63,259 bases of DNA from Pleomorphomonas sp. T1.2MG-36 (GCF_950100655.1 NZ_CATNLY010000006.1:640-63898); one strand, 5' to 3'; positions 54,821-63,259 are shown, numbered from the stretch's first letter. Program-made: numbers and translations. The notes: generated by a model from the sequence alone, not told the origin.

Positions 54821-55441
54821 TTTGCCCTCCCAAGCGCAACATATGAAATGGGTAGAACGAATTTGCTGAACAGATCCTTAAGTAAAAACTGGAGCAACCG
54901 GTAATGGAATTTGGTTTTCCAAATTTCCAACCCCATGAAAACGGGCATTTATAGAAATTATTCTATCTTTTGCTTGTGGTTTACGAGCAGCTTCAACCAT
55001 AGGCCGCGCACAAGAACACCAGAATGGATCCCAGTTATTCTTGCACAAAACACTTGTATCACCAGAAAACCCTACACGTTTCGCGATAAGATCACGGCTT
55101 AATCTCGAAAAATAAGGATGATCGACCCAAACCTCCTCGGCCTCGCCCGGCAACCAACCGTAACGTTGCCATCACGACACGGGCCAAGGCCCGGCGTTGA
55201 CTTCGTGCAGACCGCATTGTGATGGGAAAAATTGCCAAGGAACGCTATCGCCAATTGGAACGATCCAACGCCGATCGCCTCGCTTGGCGCCCACGCCCCG
55301 CCTCAAGCCCTCGCCCGATACCGAGCGCCCACTTGCCGCCCACCACGACGAAAGTAGCGCCGTCGGACAGTCCAACCGACGGCGCGATGGATGCGATGCG
55401 GTCGGTGGCGGCCGCCGAGGTCGAGCTGATCGGCCGCTACG
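54821..55441. other. Gap with AT-rich, possibly broken coding remnant
   Basis: The minus-strand open stretch 54878-55171 is AT-rich and encodes YFSRLSRDLIAKRVGF, SVLCKNNWDPFWCSCARP and RFHGVGNLENQIPLPVAPV. It has no ATG before a stop at 55172, so it may be the tail of a gene that lost its start. A plus-strand frame (55219-55452) ends AAAEVELIGRYVRG. Neither is recognised. Bases 55172-55440 hold no other signal. Confidence 0.35.
54878..55153 (-). CDS. Unrecognised small ORF, perhaps a gene remnant
   Basis: A 91-residue frame from a TTG codon without a clear ribosome site; the frame is open eighteen more bases upstream to a stop. The content has an ordered mix of residues and four Cys (CKNN, CSCARP), unlike the shadow frames of GC-rich DNA, and is AT-rich compared with the flanking genes. 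No family is recognised. It may be a fragment of a foreign gene. Confidence 0.3.
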   Translation of the reverse strand: MPGEAEEVWVDHPYFSRLSRDLIAKRVGFSGDTSVLCKNNWDPFWCSCARPMVEAARKPQAKDRIISINARFHGVGNLENQIPLPVAPVFT

Positions 55442-56485
55442 TCAGGGGGTGAGCCACCCGTTGGCCCGGAACCACGCCACTTCGTCGGCCAGCGTCTCGG
55501 CCACCGGGCGGAAGGTCAGGCCCAGTTCGCGCGCGCTCTTGCCGGGGTCGTAGCGCGAGCGGTCGGCCTCGCGCGCCACGGTGCGCGCCATGGCCCAGCT
55601 CAGGAGCACCGGCTTGCCGGTGAGCCGCGCGTAGACCTCGTTGCCGGCGGCGATCAGGTAGAACAGCGCCCGGGGGATGCGCCGGGTCGGCGCCCTGGCC
55701 CCCGTGGCCGCGCCGATCAGCGGTATCAGCTCGGCCATGGTCATGTGGCGGCCGGCGGCGAGGTAGCGCTCGCCGCGCCGGCCGTGGGCGTTGGCGAGGA
55801 TCATCGCCCGCGCCACGTCGCGCGCGTCCACCACCGAGAAGGAGCCCGGCGGCAGGCCGGGCAGGCGCCCCGCCGCCACGTCCAGCACCGTCTGCCCGGC
55901 CGAGGTGGGGCCGATGTCGCCCGGCCCGTGCATCCAGCCGGGCAGCACCATGGCCGCCCAGAAATCGGGGTGGGCGGCGAGGAAGCCCAGCACCTCGCGG
56001 TCGGCCAGGATCTTGCTGCGGTAGTAGTCGTCGGCGTCGCGCTCGCGGCGCAGCATGGTCTCGTCGATCAGCGAGCCCGGCGCGCCGGTGAGCACCGCGA
56101 TCGAGCTGACGTGCACGAAGCGCCGCACCCCCGCCCGCCAGCCCTCCGCCAGCAGCGCCCGCGTGCCGTCCACGTTGGCCGCCTTCAGCGCCGGCCAGTG
56201 GCTGCCGCCCTTGTAGGAATCGCGGAAATAGGCGGCCGTGTGGAACACCACGTCGACGCCGGACAGCGCATCGGCAAAGCCCGCCACGTCCAGCATGTCG
56301 CCCTTGACGATCTCCACGTCGAGCCCGGCGAACTGCCGCGCCGCCTTGTCGGGCGAGCGGACCAGCGCCCGAACGCGCCAGCCCTCGGCCAGGAGCTCGC
56401 GCACCAGATTGTTGCCGAGAAGGCCGGTTGCCCCGGTGACGAAGGCCAGCGAACGGCGGGAAATGGGCTCGTGATCGCTCGACAT
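55442..56485 (-). CDS. NAD-dependent epimerase/dihydroflavonol-4-reductase-like protein
   Basis: A 347-residue extended SDR: FVTGATGLLGNNLVRELL at 15-32, DMLD, VFHTAAYFRDSY near 86, and the Y-x-x-x-K catalytic pair as DDYYRSKILADREV near 158. It resembles dihydroflavonol reductase/cinnamoyl-CoA reductase-like enzymes; the substrate is unknown. It is divergent from a MerR gene. Confidence 0.92.
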   Translation of the reverse strand: MSSDHEPISRRSLAFVTGATGLLGNNLVRELLAEGWRVRALVRSPDKAARQFAGLDVEIVKGDMLDVAGFADALSGVDVVFHTAAYFRDSYKGGSHWPALKAANVDGTRALLAEGWRAGVRRFVHVSSIAVLTGAPGSLIDETMLRRERDADDYYRSKILADREVLGFLAAHPDFWAAMVLPGWMHGPGDIGPTSAGQTVLDVAAGRLPGLPPGSFSVVDARDVARAMILANAHGRRGERYLAAGRHMTMAELIPLIGAATGARAPTRRIPRALFYLIAAGNEVYARLTGKPVLLSWAMARTVAREADRSRYDPGKSARELGLTFRPVAETLADEVAWFRANGWLTP

Positions 56486-56524
56486 GAAAGGGCTCCAGGA
56501 TTAAAGGAGCCTCTTCCATAAGTC

Positions 56525-56538
56525 TGGACCATGGTCCA
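56525..56538. promoter_or_regulatory. Palindrome in the MerR promoter
   Basis: TGGACCATGGTCCA is a perfect 14-base palindrome between the divergent epimerase and MerR genes. MerR proteins bind palindromes inside the promoter spacer. Confidence 0.6.
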
Positions 56539-56555
56539 TGGTCAAGGGGTGTCAC

Positions 56556-56999
56556 ATGCTGATCGGCGAATTCGCGGCGCGGACGGGGCTCAGCCAGGAC
56601 ACCATCCGCTTCTACGTCCGCAAGGGCCTTCTCGCGCCGGAAACCGGCCTCAAGGGCGGCCGCAACCCCTACCAGATCTTCTCCGAGCGCGACGCCTCCA
56701 CCGCCCGCATGATCCGCTTCGCCCAAGCGGTCGGCCTGCCGCTCAGGGAGATCGCCACCATCGCCGCCGAGTTGCAGCGCCAGGGCCTGACGCCCGCCCG
56801 CGAGGTGGAGCTGATGGACGAAGCGCTGGCCCGGCTCGAACGCAAGGCGGAGGAACTGGCCGAACTCACCGATTACCTCCGGCAGAAACGCGACTGGGCG
56901 GCGCGCGGCAAGCCGGGCGACGAGCCGCGCTTCCTAGAGCATTGTGCGGAAAAGTGGGAACCGGTTTTCCGCAAAAACAATGCGACAACAAGGAACTAG
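56556..56999 (+). CDS. MerR-family regulator with repeat-derived C-terminus
   Basis: The ATG at 56556 follows AAGGGG and gives 147 residues. The winged helix is residues 1-70 (MLIGEFAARTGLSQDTIRFYVRKGLLAPE), then a dimerisation helix (REVELMDEALARLERKAEELAELTDYL). The last twenty residues (EHCAEKWEPVFRKNNATTRN) are encoded by a hairpin repeat (56936-56990), so the gene end was replaced by that element. It probably controls the divergent epimerase. Confidence 0.88.
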   Translation: MLIGEFAARTGLSQDTIRFYVRKGLLAPETGLKGGRNPYQIFSERDASTARMIRFAQAVGLPLREIATIAAELQRQGLTPAREVELMDEALARLERKAEELAELTDYLRQKRDWAARGKPGDEPRFLEHCAEKWEPVFRKNNATTRN

Positions 57000-57140
57000 A
57001 GCGTGTTGGCGAACCAAGGTTCGCCGGACGCGCTCAAGAGCAACTCCAGCAAAAGTGGGAACCGGTTTTGCGTCCGGAGTTGCGTGAAAACAAAGAGGTA
57101 GAGCGTGTTGGCGAACCAAGGTTCACCGGACGCGCTCTCG
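56936..57140. repeat. Pair of AGTGGGAACCGGTTTT elements
   Basis: Two units. The first (56936-57030) has GCATTGT, GCGGAAAAGTGGGAACC, GGTTTTCCGC and ACAATGC, then AGAGCGTGTTGGCGAACCAA. The second (57034-57138) has CTCCAGCAAAAGTGGGAACC, GGTTTTGCGTCCGGAGTTG, then the same GCGTGTTGGCGAACCAAGG. A copy is at 37241-37330. Confidence 0.8.
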
Positions 57141-58017
57141 ACGACGCGCCCTGCCTCGCCACGGCGGCAAGGCCGGCATGATCGACTGCCTCGGCAGGCA
57201 TTGGAAAGCCTTGCGTGACGACGGCGGCTTTCCATGCCCCGCGTTTGCTTCTTAGAAACTCTATAAACAAGTCGCCGAACTATTTTCGCGACGGACTCGG
57301 CCGAACTGTCGGCCCTGGCCTCCTCTCGCCGCCCGAAAAGCCGGATGCCCACGGCCTCCGGCAACGCCGTTTCGTCGACGCCATGGCCGGCAGGGCAAGG
57401 CGATGCCGACCGCCGCGACGATGGCGTGCCCGCAAACCGCCGAGGCCCGATCCCAATGGAAGCACCGACAATCAGGATGATATCAGGGCTGTTCCTGCAA
57501 TCGGCGCACCGACCAGAAGTATACATCTCCGAACCGACAGGTCCCGACCGGCCAAGGCGGCCTCCATGCCTAAGTACAACCCCTACTATATGAGGGAATA
57601 CAGATCGGCGTGGCGAAGATTAAGACCGTCCTCTCGCCCCCATGATCGGGTTGGTGGGGATTACCTTCCCTGCACTCTCAGTTGAGAAACGCCGGTACCC
57701 AAACGCCGGGCGTGCCCCAAGCGAACGAGGCGGGCCGACCGGGCCGCGAGGCAGCCATAAGGCGCGGCCGGTCGCCAGCCGACGCGCCGCCCCAATGCCC
57801 CCTCGATCGCGGCATGGGTTTACGCGAGGCTTACCGGATCGGGACGATTTATTTCTTTCTTACCAGTCCGGAGTTTTCCCCTTGTTAATTACATGCAGGG
57901 TTAACTCAACATGTCGCCGCGACATCGCTTCGTCCACGGCCAAAAAACAGACCCGCTAGTACCGCATAACAAACAAACTACCTCAGAGTAGAGCCAGCCT
58001 CCCGCCAGGAGATCGAC
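57141..58017. other. Gap with no supported gene
   Basis: About 880 bases. A minus-strand stretch near 57440-57490 reads DIILIVGASIGIGPRRFAG, like the nucleotide loop of an SDR, but frame is lost after it, so at most a decayed fragment. The last 120 bases before 58018 include an AT-rich promoter-like section (TTGTTAATTACATGCAGGGTTAA) and AGGAGATCGAC, the ribosome site of the chemoreceptor gene. Confidence 0.4.
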
Positions 58018-59715
58018 ATGTCGTTCAAGAATTGGCCGTTGATATGGAAGGTTTTTTCCCTTCTTTTGATCCTTTCGGCCGCAAGTTTCGGGGGAATATT
58101 TTACACGGTCCACCAGATCACCGTCGTCGACGACCTCGACACGGCGATCATCAACGGACCGGCGACGGCAACCACTGCCCTGGCCCGATCCAACCGCTAC
58201 ATCACGCAGTTCGAGCTCGACATTTACCGGACGCTGGTCCCGACCGACGCCGAAGCCAACGCGGCCGCCGTCAGCAAGATCAATGACGCCCTCAAGAACA
58301 CCTACGACGAGTTCGCGGCCGCCGAGAAGGCCTACGCGCCGATCGGCAGCGACATCGCCCCGCTGGTCCAGCGGTTGCAGGGCTTGGCGAGCGATGCCTG
58401 CGGCAGCGTGTCGCAGCAGGCCGCGCAGGCCAAAACCCCCGAGAACAGGGCCAAGGCGGTCAAGGCGATGGAAACCGGCTGCAGCCCGCAGCTCGAAGAA
58501 ATCCGGCAGGCCAACCTCGACATCAACAATCGCCTCATCGCCGCCAAGGACGCGCAGAACCGTGAGGTCTCCGCCCTTGCCGCCTGGACCACGACGGTCT
58601 CCCTGGTCGGTCTGGCAATCGCCACCGCGGTCATCCTCGGCCTCGCCTTCGTCATGGTGCGCAGCGGCGTGGTCCGTCCCGTCCAGACCTCCATCGGCGT
58701 GATGGCCGCCCTCGGCCGCGGCGAGCTGCAAGTCCCGGTGCCGGGCACCGACCGGAACGATGAAGTGGGTTCCATCGCCAAGGCTCTCGAAGTCCTGCGC
58801 GGTCAGTTGCAGGAGGCGGAAGCCGCCCGCATCGCCCAGACCGCCCGCGAGGAAGCGGAACTCCAGCTGCTGGCCCGCCGCGAGACGCTGGCCAACAGCT
58901 TCGTCGGCCGCATGCAGGAACTGGCCAGCGGCTTCGCCCAGTCGTCCGGCGAAGTGGCCGACAGCGCCCGCAACCTCTCGGCCACCGCCGAGGAGACGTC
59001 GCGTCAGGCCCAGGCCGTCGCCGCCGCCGCCGAGCAGGCCGCCGCCAACGTGCAGACCGTCGCCGCCTCGTCGGAAGAGATGGCCGCCTCCGTCCGCGAG
59101 ATCAACGGACAGGTCGCCCGCTCCGCCTCCGTCGCCGACGCCGCCTATTCGGAAGCGGAATCGTCCAACGAGCGCATCGGCGCGCTGGCCACCGCCGCCT
59201 CGGCCATCGGCGACGTCATCAACCTGATCAAGGGCATCGCCGACCAGACCAACCTTCTGGCGCTGAACGCCACCATCGAGGCGGCGCGGGCCGGCGAGGC
59301 CGGCAAGGGCTTCGCCGTCGTCGCCTCCGAGGTGAAGCAGCTGGCCAGCCAGACGGCCAAGGCCACCGACGAGATCGCCGCCAAGGTGGCGGAGATCCAG
59401 CAGGCGACCGAGGGCACGGTGACCTCGATGGGCGAGATCAGCCGGGTGATCGGCAACATCAAGGAAACCGCCTCGATCATCGCCGGCGCCGTCGAGGAAC
59501 AGGGCGCGGCCACCGCCGAGATCGCCCGCAACTGCCAGCAGGCGGCCACCGGCACGCATCAGGTGACGCAGAACATCGCCGGCGTCGGCCAGGCCGCCGA
59601 GATGACCGGCACCGCCTCGACCCAGCTGATGACCCTCTCCGACGGCCTGTCGAGCCAGGCCGACGACCTCCGCAAGGTCGTCGAAACCTTCGTCCGCGAC
59701 TTCGCTGCCGCCTGA
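58018..59715 (+). CDS. Methyl-accepting chemotaxis protein
   Basis: A 565-residue receptor preceded by AGGAGATCGAC. Membrane helices lie near 11-30 ([20 protein letters not shown]) and 190-212; the periplasmic part is a four-helix bundle of about 150 residues, which is shorter than in the other two receptors here. Then HAMP and a signalling rod with [20 protein letters not shown]. It has Cys128 and Cys155 in the sensor that could form a disulphide. Confidence 0.94.
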   Translation: MSFKNWPLIWKVFSLLLILSAASFGGIFYTVHQITVVDDLDTAIINGPATATTALARSNRYITQFELDIYRTLVPTDAEANAAAVSKINDALKNTYDEFAAAEKAYAPIGSDIAPLVQRLQGLASDACGSVSQQAAQAKTPENRAKAVKAMETGCSPQLEEIRQANLDINNRLIAAKDAQNREVSALAAWTTTVSLVGLAIATAVILGLAFVMVRSGVVRPVQTSIGVMAALGRGELQVPVPGTDRNDEVGSIAKALEVLRGQLQEAEAARIAQTAREEAELQLLARRETLANSFVGRMQELASGFAQSSGEVADSARNLSATAEETSRQAQAVAAAAEQAAANVQTVAASSEEMAASVREINGQVARSASVADAAYSEAESSNERIGALATAASAIGDVINLIKGIADQTNLLALNATIEAARAGEAGKGFAVVASEVKQLASQTAKATDEIAAKVAEIQQATEGTVTSMGEISRVIGNIKETASIIAGAVEEQGAATAEIARNCQQAATGTHQVTQNIAGVGQAAEMTGTASTQLMTLSDGLSSQADDLRKVVETFVRDFAAA

Positions 59716-59725
59716 CCCCCCAACG

Positions 59726-59751
59726 GGCCGCCCTCCCAAGGGGCGGCCTTT
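59726..59751 (+). terminator. Rho-independent terminator after the chemoreceptor
   Basis: GGCCGCCC and GGGCGGCC pair around a seven-base loop, followed by TTT. Confidence 0.8.
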
Positions 59752-59846
59752 CCCCCTTGCCGCACGACGCCGGGCGAGCGCCAGCCTTCAGAGGTAAACC
59801 GCGAGGGGGCCCGTCAATTTCGCGCGCGCGGACTCTTGCGTCGGCT

Positions 59847-60683
59847 TCACCCCCTGCCGCCGGGCCGCATCGCCTGCCACAGGGCATCGCCAATGAAGCC
59901 GATCGCGGCCTCCTGCCTTGCGGCGGCATGCGCATCGGCATGTCCGGCGTCCGGGATGGAGCGGAAGGAATGGGAAATCGAGAGGCCGTCCAGCAACTGA
60001 TGGAGATAGACGGCGCCGTCGTGCAGATGGAACTCGTCTTTCTGACCGCAGTCGATGAAGATCGGAAGGTTTTCCTTCCGGATCGTGGCGGCGTTCTTCC
60101 GCGCAAGGCTGTGAACGCAGTTGTCGGCATAGGTGGCGGCGTCGCCCCCCATGGCCTCGTTCAGATCGTTCAGAACCGACGGGCGGTTCCGTGGCGGCAC
60201 GGCCTCCGCGGTCTCGGCCGGGAAAATGACGGGGCAGAGCGCTGCGACGGCCAAGACGCGCTCCGGGTGCCTGAACGCGGCGCTGAGGCTGCCATAGCCC
60301 CCCATCGAAAAGCCCATCAGCGCGACTTTGGCTGCCAGCCGATAGCGACCGGCCAATCGGCGCGGAAGTTCATCGACAACCAGCGACTGCCAACGCGGTC
60401 CCCCGGGGTAGTCGATGTAGAACCCGCCGTGCGTGGGCGTCGAGGCGCAGGCGACGATGGCCGGCGGCAACTGTCCTGAAGCCCAGGCGCCTTCATAGGC
60501 CGGTCTTGCCGCCTCCAGCGACGCGGAAGACGACATGGCACCGTGAAGATGCAGGATGAGCGGCAAGGGACCGTCGGGCAGGGTTGCCGGCGCCAGCGTC
60601 CTGTACTCCACCTCGGTGCCGGTCGTCTCGGCGCGAAAGGCGAGCGTTTCGAGATTTGTCGGACCGATGTCCTTTGCACACAT
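59847..60683 (-). CDS. Alpha/beta-hydrolase (esterase)
   Basis: From the ATG at 60683 the product is 278 residues without a signal peptide. LILHLHGAM is the oxyanion segment, GFSMGGYGS holds the nucleophile Ser126, and DCGQKDEF and DAGHADAHAA near 220-260 supply the Asp and His. It resembles the FrmB/S-formylglutathione hydrolase-type esterases. The ribosome site is AGAGGTG. It is divergent from the ClC gene. Confidence 0.88.
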   Translation of the reverse strand: MCAKDIGPTNLETLAFRAETTGTEVEYRTLAPATLPDGPLPLILHLHGAMSSSASLEAARPAYEGAWASGQLPPAIVACASTPTHGGFYIDYPGGPRWQSLVVDELPRRLAGRYRLAAKVALMGFSMGGYGSLSAAFRHPERVLAVAALCPVIFPAETAEAVPPRNRPSVLNDLNEAMGGDAATYADNCVHSLARKNAATIRKENLPIFIDCGQKDEFHLHDGAVYLHQLLDGLSISHSFRSIPDAGHADAHAAARQEAAIGFIGDALWQAMRPGGRG

Positions 60684-61019
60684 GAAGCACCTCTGCAGAA
60701 CCCGCTGGACAGCCGACACACGCCCCAACACGTCCGGTGATCGCATCGACCGGGAGTATGGAACCTCCGTGATGGTCCAGCGCGGCCAATGGCATCGCCC
60801 CGGCCCGATGATGGCACCCTCTTTTAATATGAGAGTGCGCCTCACCATACACGCTTCAGAGTTGCCGAGGCAAAGGCTTTGCCACGCGGCGCTGAAGCCG
60901 GTGAGCAACAAGGAGCGCACCGTCATGGCTTTCCATCGCATCCGAAACTGGCGATAAGGCGTTATGTCCTGGCGGGCTCCGGCCCGGCCTCCCCTCCACC
61001 CCCAGCCGACGCCAGAGCC
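60684..61019. other. Promoter region between esterase and ClC genes
   Basis: No gene is supported. A short frame encoding MAFHRIRNWR with ribosome site AAGGAG lies at 60924-60956, and could be a leader peptide or chance. CTTTTAATATGAG near 60821 is the most promoter-like AT-rich segment. Confidence 0.3.
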
Positions 61020-62786
61020 TTGCGCATCGCCTCTCCCCTCATCGTCACCGCCTTTCGCCTGCTCATCCGGCTGCGCCGCTATCGCGAGATCGGGCTTGTG
61101 GCGCTCGCCATGGCGGTGGGGTGCCTTGCCGGCGTCGTCGTCACCACCATGAGCCGGGTTACCAACCTCGCCCACCAGTGGCTCTACATGCTGCCGTCGG
61201 GCGAGCGGCTCAGCGAGCAGGAGAGCCTCGCCCACCCGGCGCTGGCGCTGATCCCGGTGGCCGGCGGCATCCTGCTCGCCCTCCTCGCCGCGCTGACGCG
61301 CCGTCGCTTCAAGCGCCAGCCGGTCGATCCCATCGAGGCCAACGCGCTGCACGGCGGCCGCATGTCCGTCGGCGAAAGCCTGCTGGTGGCGGTGCAGACC
61401 ATGATCTCCTCCGGCTTCGGCGCCTCGGTGGGGCTGGAGGCCGGCTACACCCAGGCCAGCGCCGGCTTCGCCTCGCGCATCGCCGAGGCGCTGCGCCTGC
61501 GCCGCCGCGACATCCGCACGCTGGTCGGCTGCGCCGCCGCCGGCGCCATCTCCGCCGCCTTCGACGCGCCGATCACCGGCGCCTTCTACGGTTTCGAGCT
61601 GATCATCGGCACCTATTCGGTGGCGCTGGTGGCGCCGGTGCTGGCCGCCTCGCTGGCCGCCAGCCTGACGGCCGGCTGGCTCGGCGCCTTCCAGACCACG
61701 GTGGAGATCGGCCCGGTGCCCATCCTCACCGCTTCCGATCTCGCGCCCTTCCTGCTGCTCGGCATCGTCGGCGGCCTGCTCGCAGTCGCCGTCATGCAGC
61801 TCACCACCGGCGTCGAGCGCGCCTTCCGCCTGGTGAAGGTGCCGGCCTGGGCGCGGCCGGCCATCGGCGGCGCGCTGGTGGGCGGCCTCGCGCTCCTCAC
61901 CCCGCACGTGCTCTCCTCCGGCCATGGCGCGCTGCACGCCGCGCTCGCCTCCCCGGTCGGCTGGCAGATGCTGCTGGCCCTGTTCGTCCTGAAGGCGCTG
62001 GCCTCGGCGCTGTCGCTCGGCTCGGGCTTTCGCGGCGGCCTGTTCTTCGCCTCGCTCTACCTCGGCGCGCTGATGGGCAAGGCCTATGCGCTGATCCTGA
62101 TCGCCACCGGCCTCACGCCCGACCTGTCGCCGCTCATCGCCTCGGTCATCGGCATGGCGTCGATGGCGGTGGGCATCGTCGGCGGCCCCATGACCATGGC
62201 CTTCCTGGTGCTGGAAACCACCGGCGACCTCGCCATCACGAGCGCCGTGCTCACGGCCTCGGTCGTCTCGGCCGTGGTGGTGCGCGAAACCTTCGGCTAC
62301 TCCTTCTCCACCTGGCGCCTGCACCTCAGGGGCGAAACCATCCGCAGCGCCAACGACATCGGCCGCATGCGCTTCCTCACCGTATCCCGCATGATGCGAT
62401 CCGACGTGCGCACCGTCTCCTCCGGCCTCAGCCTCGACGGCTTCCGCGCCCTGTTCCCGCTCGGCTCCACCCAGCGCGCCATCGCCGTCGACGGCAACGG
62501 CGGCTATGCCGGCGTGGTGGTGGTGGCCGACGCCTACGCCCCCGACACCGCCGAGGGCCGCACCGACATCGCCCCCTTCCTGCGCCACCGAGAAGCCATG
62601 CTGCTGCCCTCGATGACGGTGGCCGAGGCGGCCAAGCTGTTCGAGGCGGCCAACGCCGAAGAACTCGCCGTCGTCGAAAGCCTCCACACCCGCAAGGTCA
62701 TCGGCCTCCTCACCGAACAATACCTCCTCCGCCGCTACGCCGAGGAACTCGACAAGGCGAGGCGGGATCTGACGGGAGAGGGGTGA
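61020..62786 (+). CDS. ClC-family chloride channel/transporter
   Basis: The start is uncertain: TTG at 61020 gives 588 residues and places the first helix shortly after; a TTG at 60879 is possible, and the ATG at 60964 is in another frame. The protein has about eleven membrane segments with SGFGASVGLEAGYTQ (the GxEGP-like filter with its Glu), GAISAAFDAPITGAFYGFE, and GSGFRGGLFFASLYLGA. The C-terminus (about 440-580) has the two-part CBS-like pattern (FLRHREAMLLPSMTVAEAAKLFEAA). ClC proteins exchange or conduct chloride or similar anions. Confidence 0.88.
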   Translation: MRIASPLIVTAFRLLIRLRRYREIGLVALAMAVGCLAGVVVTTMSRVTNLAHQWLYMLPSGERLSEQESLAHPALALIPVAGGILLALLAALTRRRFKRQPVDPIEANALHGGRMSVGESLLVAVQTMISSGFGASVGLEAGYTQASAGFASRIAEALRLRRRDIRTLVGCAAAGAISAAFDAPITGAFYGFELIIGTYSVALVAPVLAASLAASLTAGWLGAFQTTVEIGPVPILTASDLAPFLLLGIVGGLLAVAVMQLTTGVERAFRLVKVPAWARPAIGGALVGGLALLTPHVLSSGHGALHAALASPVGWQMLLALFVLKALASALSLGSGFRGGLFFASLYLGALMGKAYALILIATGLTPDLSPLIASVIGMASMAVGIVGGPMTMAFLVLETTGDLAITSAVLTASVVSAVVVRETFGYSFSTWRLHLRGETIRSANDIGRMRFLTVSRMMRSDVRTVSSGLSLDGFRALFPLGSTQRAIAVDGNGGYAGVVVVADAYAPDTAEGRTDIAPFLRHREAMLLPSMTVAEAAKLFEAANAEELAVVESLHTRKVIGLLTEQYLLRRYAEELDKARRDLTGEG

Positions 62787-62824
62787 GCGGGAGAAGCGCG
62801 CTAACCTTATGTTTCATATCACTC

Positions 62825-63141
62825 TCCTGTCATCCTCGCGCAGGCCGCTTGCATTCGCTCGCGAATGCAAGGTGTACCTCAGGACGAGAAATCGCTTCGG
62901 CCCATATCACGCTCCCTGAGCCAGGGGAGCCCGATATCACCCCCTCGCCTCTTCCTGCCCAAGGTCCTCGCCTTCGCAAGGATGACAATTTATATATATG
63001 GATCAGCGGGATAACCCGCTTGAGCACCCCCCCGGGGCATCGCATGCCCCCAACAGCGGGCGCAACCTCCCTCACCCAAGCGATACACTTAACTCTTTGT
63101 TTCATATCAATTAACTGTCATCCTCTGCGAAAGCAGAGGAT
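62825..63141. repeat. Composite repeats interrupted by an IS element
   Basis: A left arm with nested palindrome CTTGCATTCGCT and its inverse (62848-62871) starts near 62827, a right arm ends near 62988, and another left arm (GTCATCCTCTGCGAAAGCAGAG then GAT) starts at 63117 but breaks at about 63141 where the transposase DNA begins. Confidence 0.8.
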
Positions 63142-63259
63142 GGATTCACGTTTGAAGCGCAACAGTGAGGAAGTCTTTGAATACCTCGGCCGGGGTGCTG
63201 TAGCCAAGGATCTTTCGTGGGCAGTCGTTGTATTGGTCCATGATGCGATCGATTTCGCT
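63141..63259 (-). mobile_element. IS30-family insertion sequence (partial)
   Basis: The IS boundary is at about 63141 (TGGATTCACGTTTGAAGCGC), where the composite-repeat arm breaks off. Only the transposase 3' end is inside the window. Confidence 0.75.
63146..63259 (-). CDS. IS30-type transposase, C-terminal part (runs off the window)
   Basis: Read from the right edge, the frame gives SEIDRIMDQYNDCPRKILGY then STPAEVFKDFLTVALQT, ending at TGA (63146-63148). This is the typical end of IS30 family transposases (N-x-R-P-R-K-x-L-G-Y-x-T-P-x-E-V-F). The rest lies outside. The IS end falls within a composite repeat. Confidence 0.88.
   Translation of the reverse strand, partial: SEIDRIMDQYNDCPRKILGYSTPAEVFKDFLTVALQT

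Noticed and set aside
57215..57685. A 156-residue plus-strand frame
   Set aside because: Arg- and Pro-rich without motif or ribosome site; the opposite strand shows only a possible SDR scrap.
61020..62720. The long minus-strand frame extending the esterase upstream across the ClC gene
   Set aside because: Only the part from the ATG at 60683 resembles an esterase; the rest is the antisense of the ClC gene.
1..63141. Possible CRISPR array in the regularly spaced repeats
   Set aside because: Units are long, palindromic over their whole length and separated by related linkers, not short direct repeats with unique spacers of constant length; no cas genes are present.

Overview
The window looks like a chromosomal segment of a high-GC alphaproteobacterium, most likely Hyphomicrobiales (Rhizobiales). 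The evidence is the very GC-rich coding bias, a 5-aminolevulinate synthase (C4 haem pathway, typical of Alphaproteobacteria), a cyanide-insensitive type bd oxidase, three chemoreceptors and many palindromic intergenic repeats. The genus is my inference; no rRNA or tRNA gene is present to confirm it.

Layout. 1-3.3 kb: a repeat array, then a terminase-small-subunit-like gene and an HNH-like/winged-helix gene. 3.3-5.7 kb: an AT-rich foreign islet encoding a deoxyribosyltransferase/TIR-like domain joined to a P-loop ATPase, split by one in-frame TAA. 5.8-10.4 kb: a Tet-type MFS exporter, a BrnT/BrnA toxin-antitoxin pair, repeat arrays and a small membrane protein. 10.5-17.6 kb: a FecR-domain protein with a CHASE2-PAS-GGDEF-EAL protein, then a chemoreceptor. 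18.3-23.4 kb: a five-gene ABC importer (nikABCDE order) behind a perfect NikR-type operator, which points to nickel. 23.7-28.9 kb: a GIY-YIG protein, two flavin-binding-fold proteins, hemerythrin, YceI and a TetR regulator. 29-32.7 kb: a GH3 glycosidase and an MFS transporter. 33.7-37.4 kb: an oxidoreductase/SDR/TetR islet lying between two copies of the DUF2474 3' end. 37.4-43 kb: bd oxidase, then a MocR regulator divergent from hemA with a shared operator. 43.8-51.7 kb: peptide deformylase, SDR, small enzymes, an AbiE system with its toxin truncated at an AT-rich nuclease gene, and a TetR/VOC pair. 52.6-62.8 kb: two more chemoreceptors, a MerR/epimerase pair, an esterase and a ClC channel. 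The right edge enters an IS30-type transposase.

Nearly every long intergenic gap holds a composite palindromic repeat built of GTCATCC...GGACCTCAGG and its inverse around a spacer. Some copies carry a nested 24-bp palindrome whose two arms vary together. A second, 144-bp element with terminal inverted repeats occurs three times and supplies the stop codon of two genes.

Themes: respiration and haem (bd oxidase, hemA, hemerythrin), metal uptake, c-di-GMP and chemotaxis signalling, and foreign defence-like cargo (NDT/TIR-like ATPase, BrnTA, AbiE remnant, PD-(D/E)XK nuclease). All functions are predictions from sequence patterns; no database search was run.
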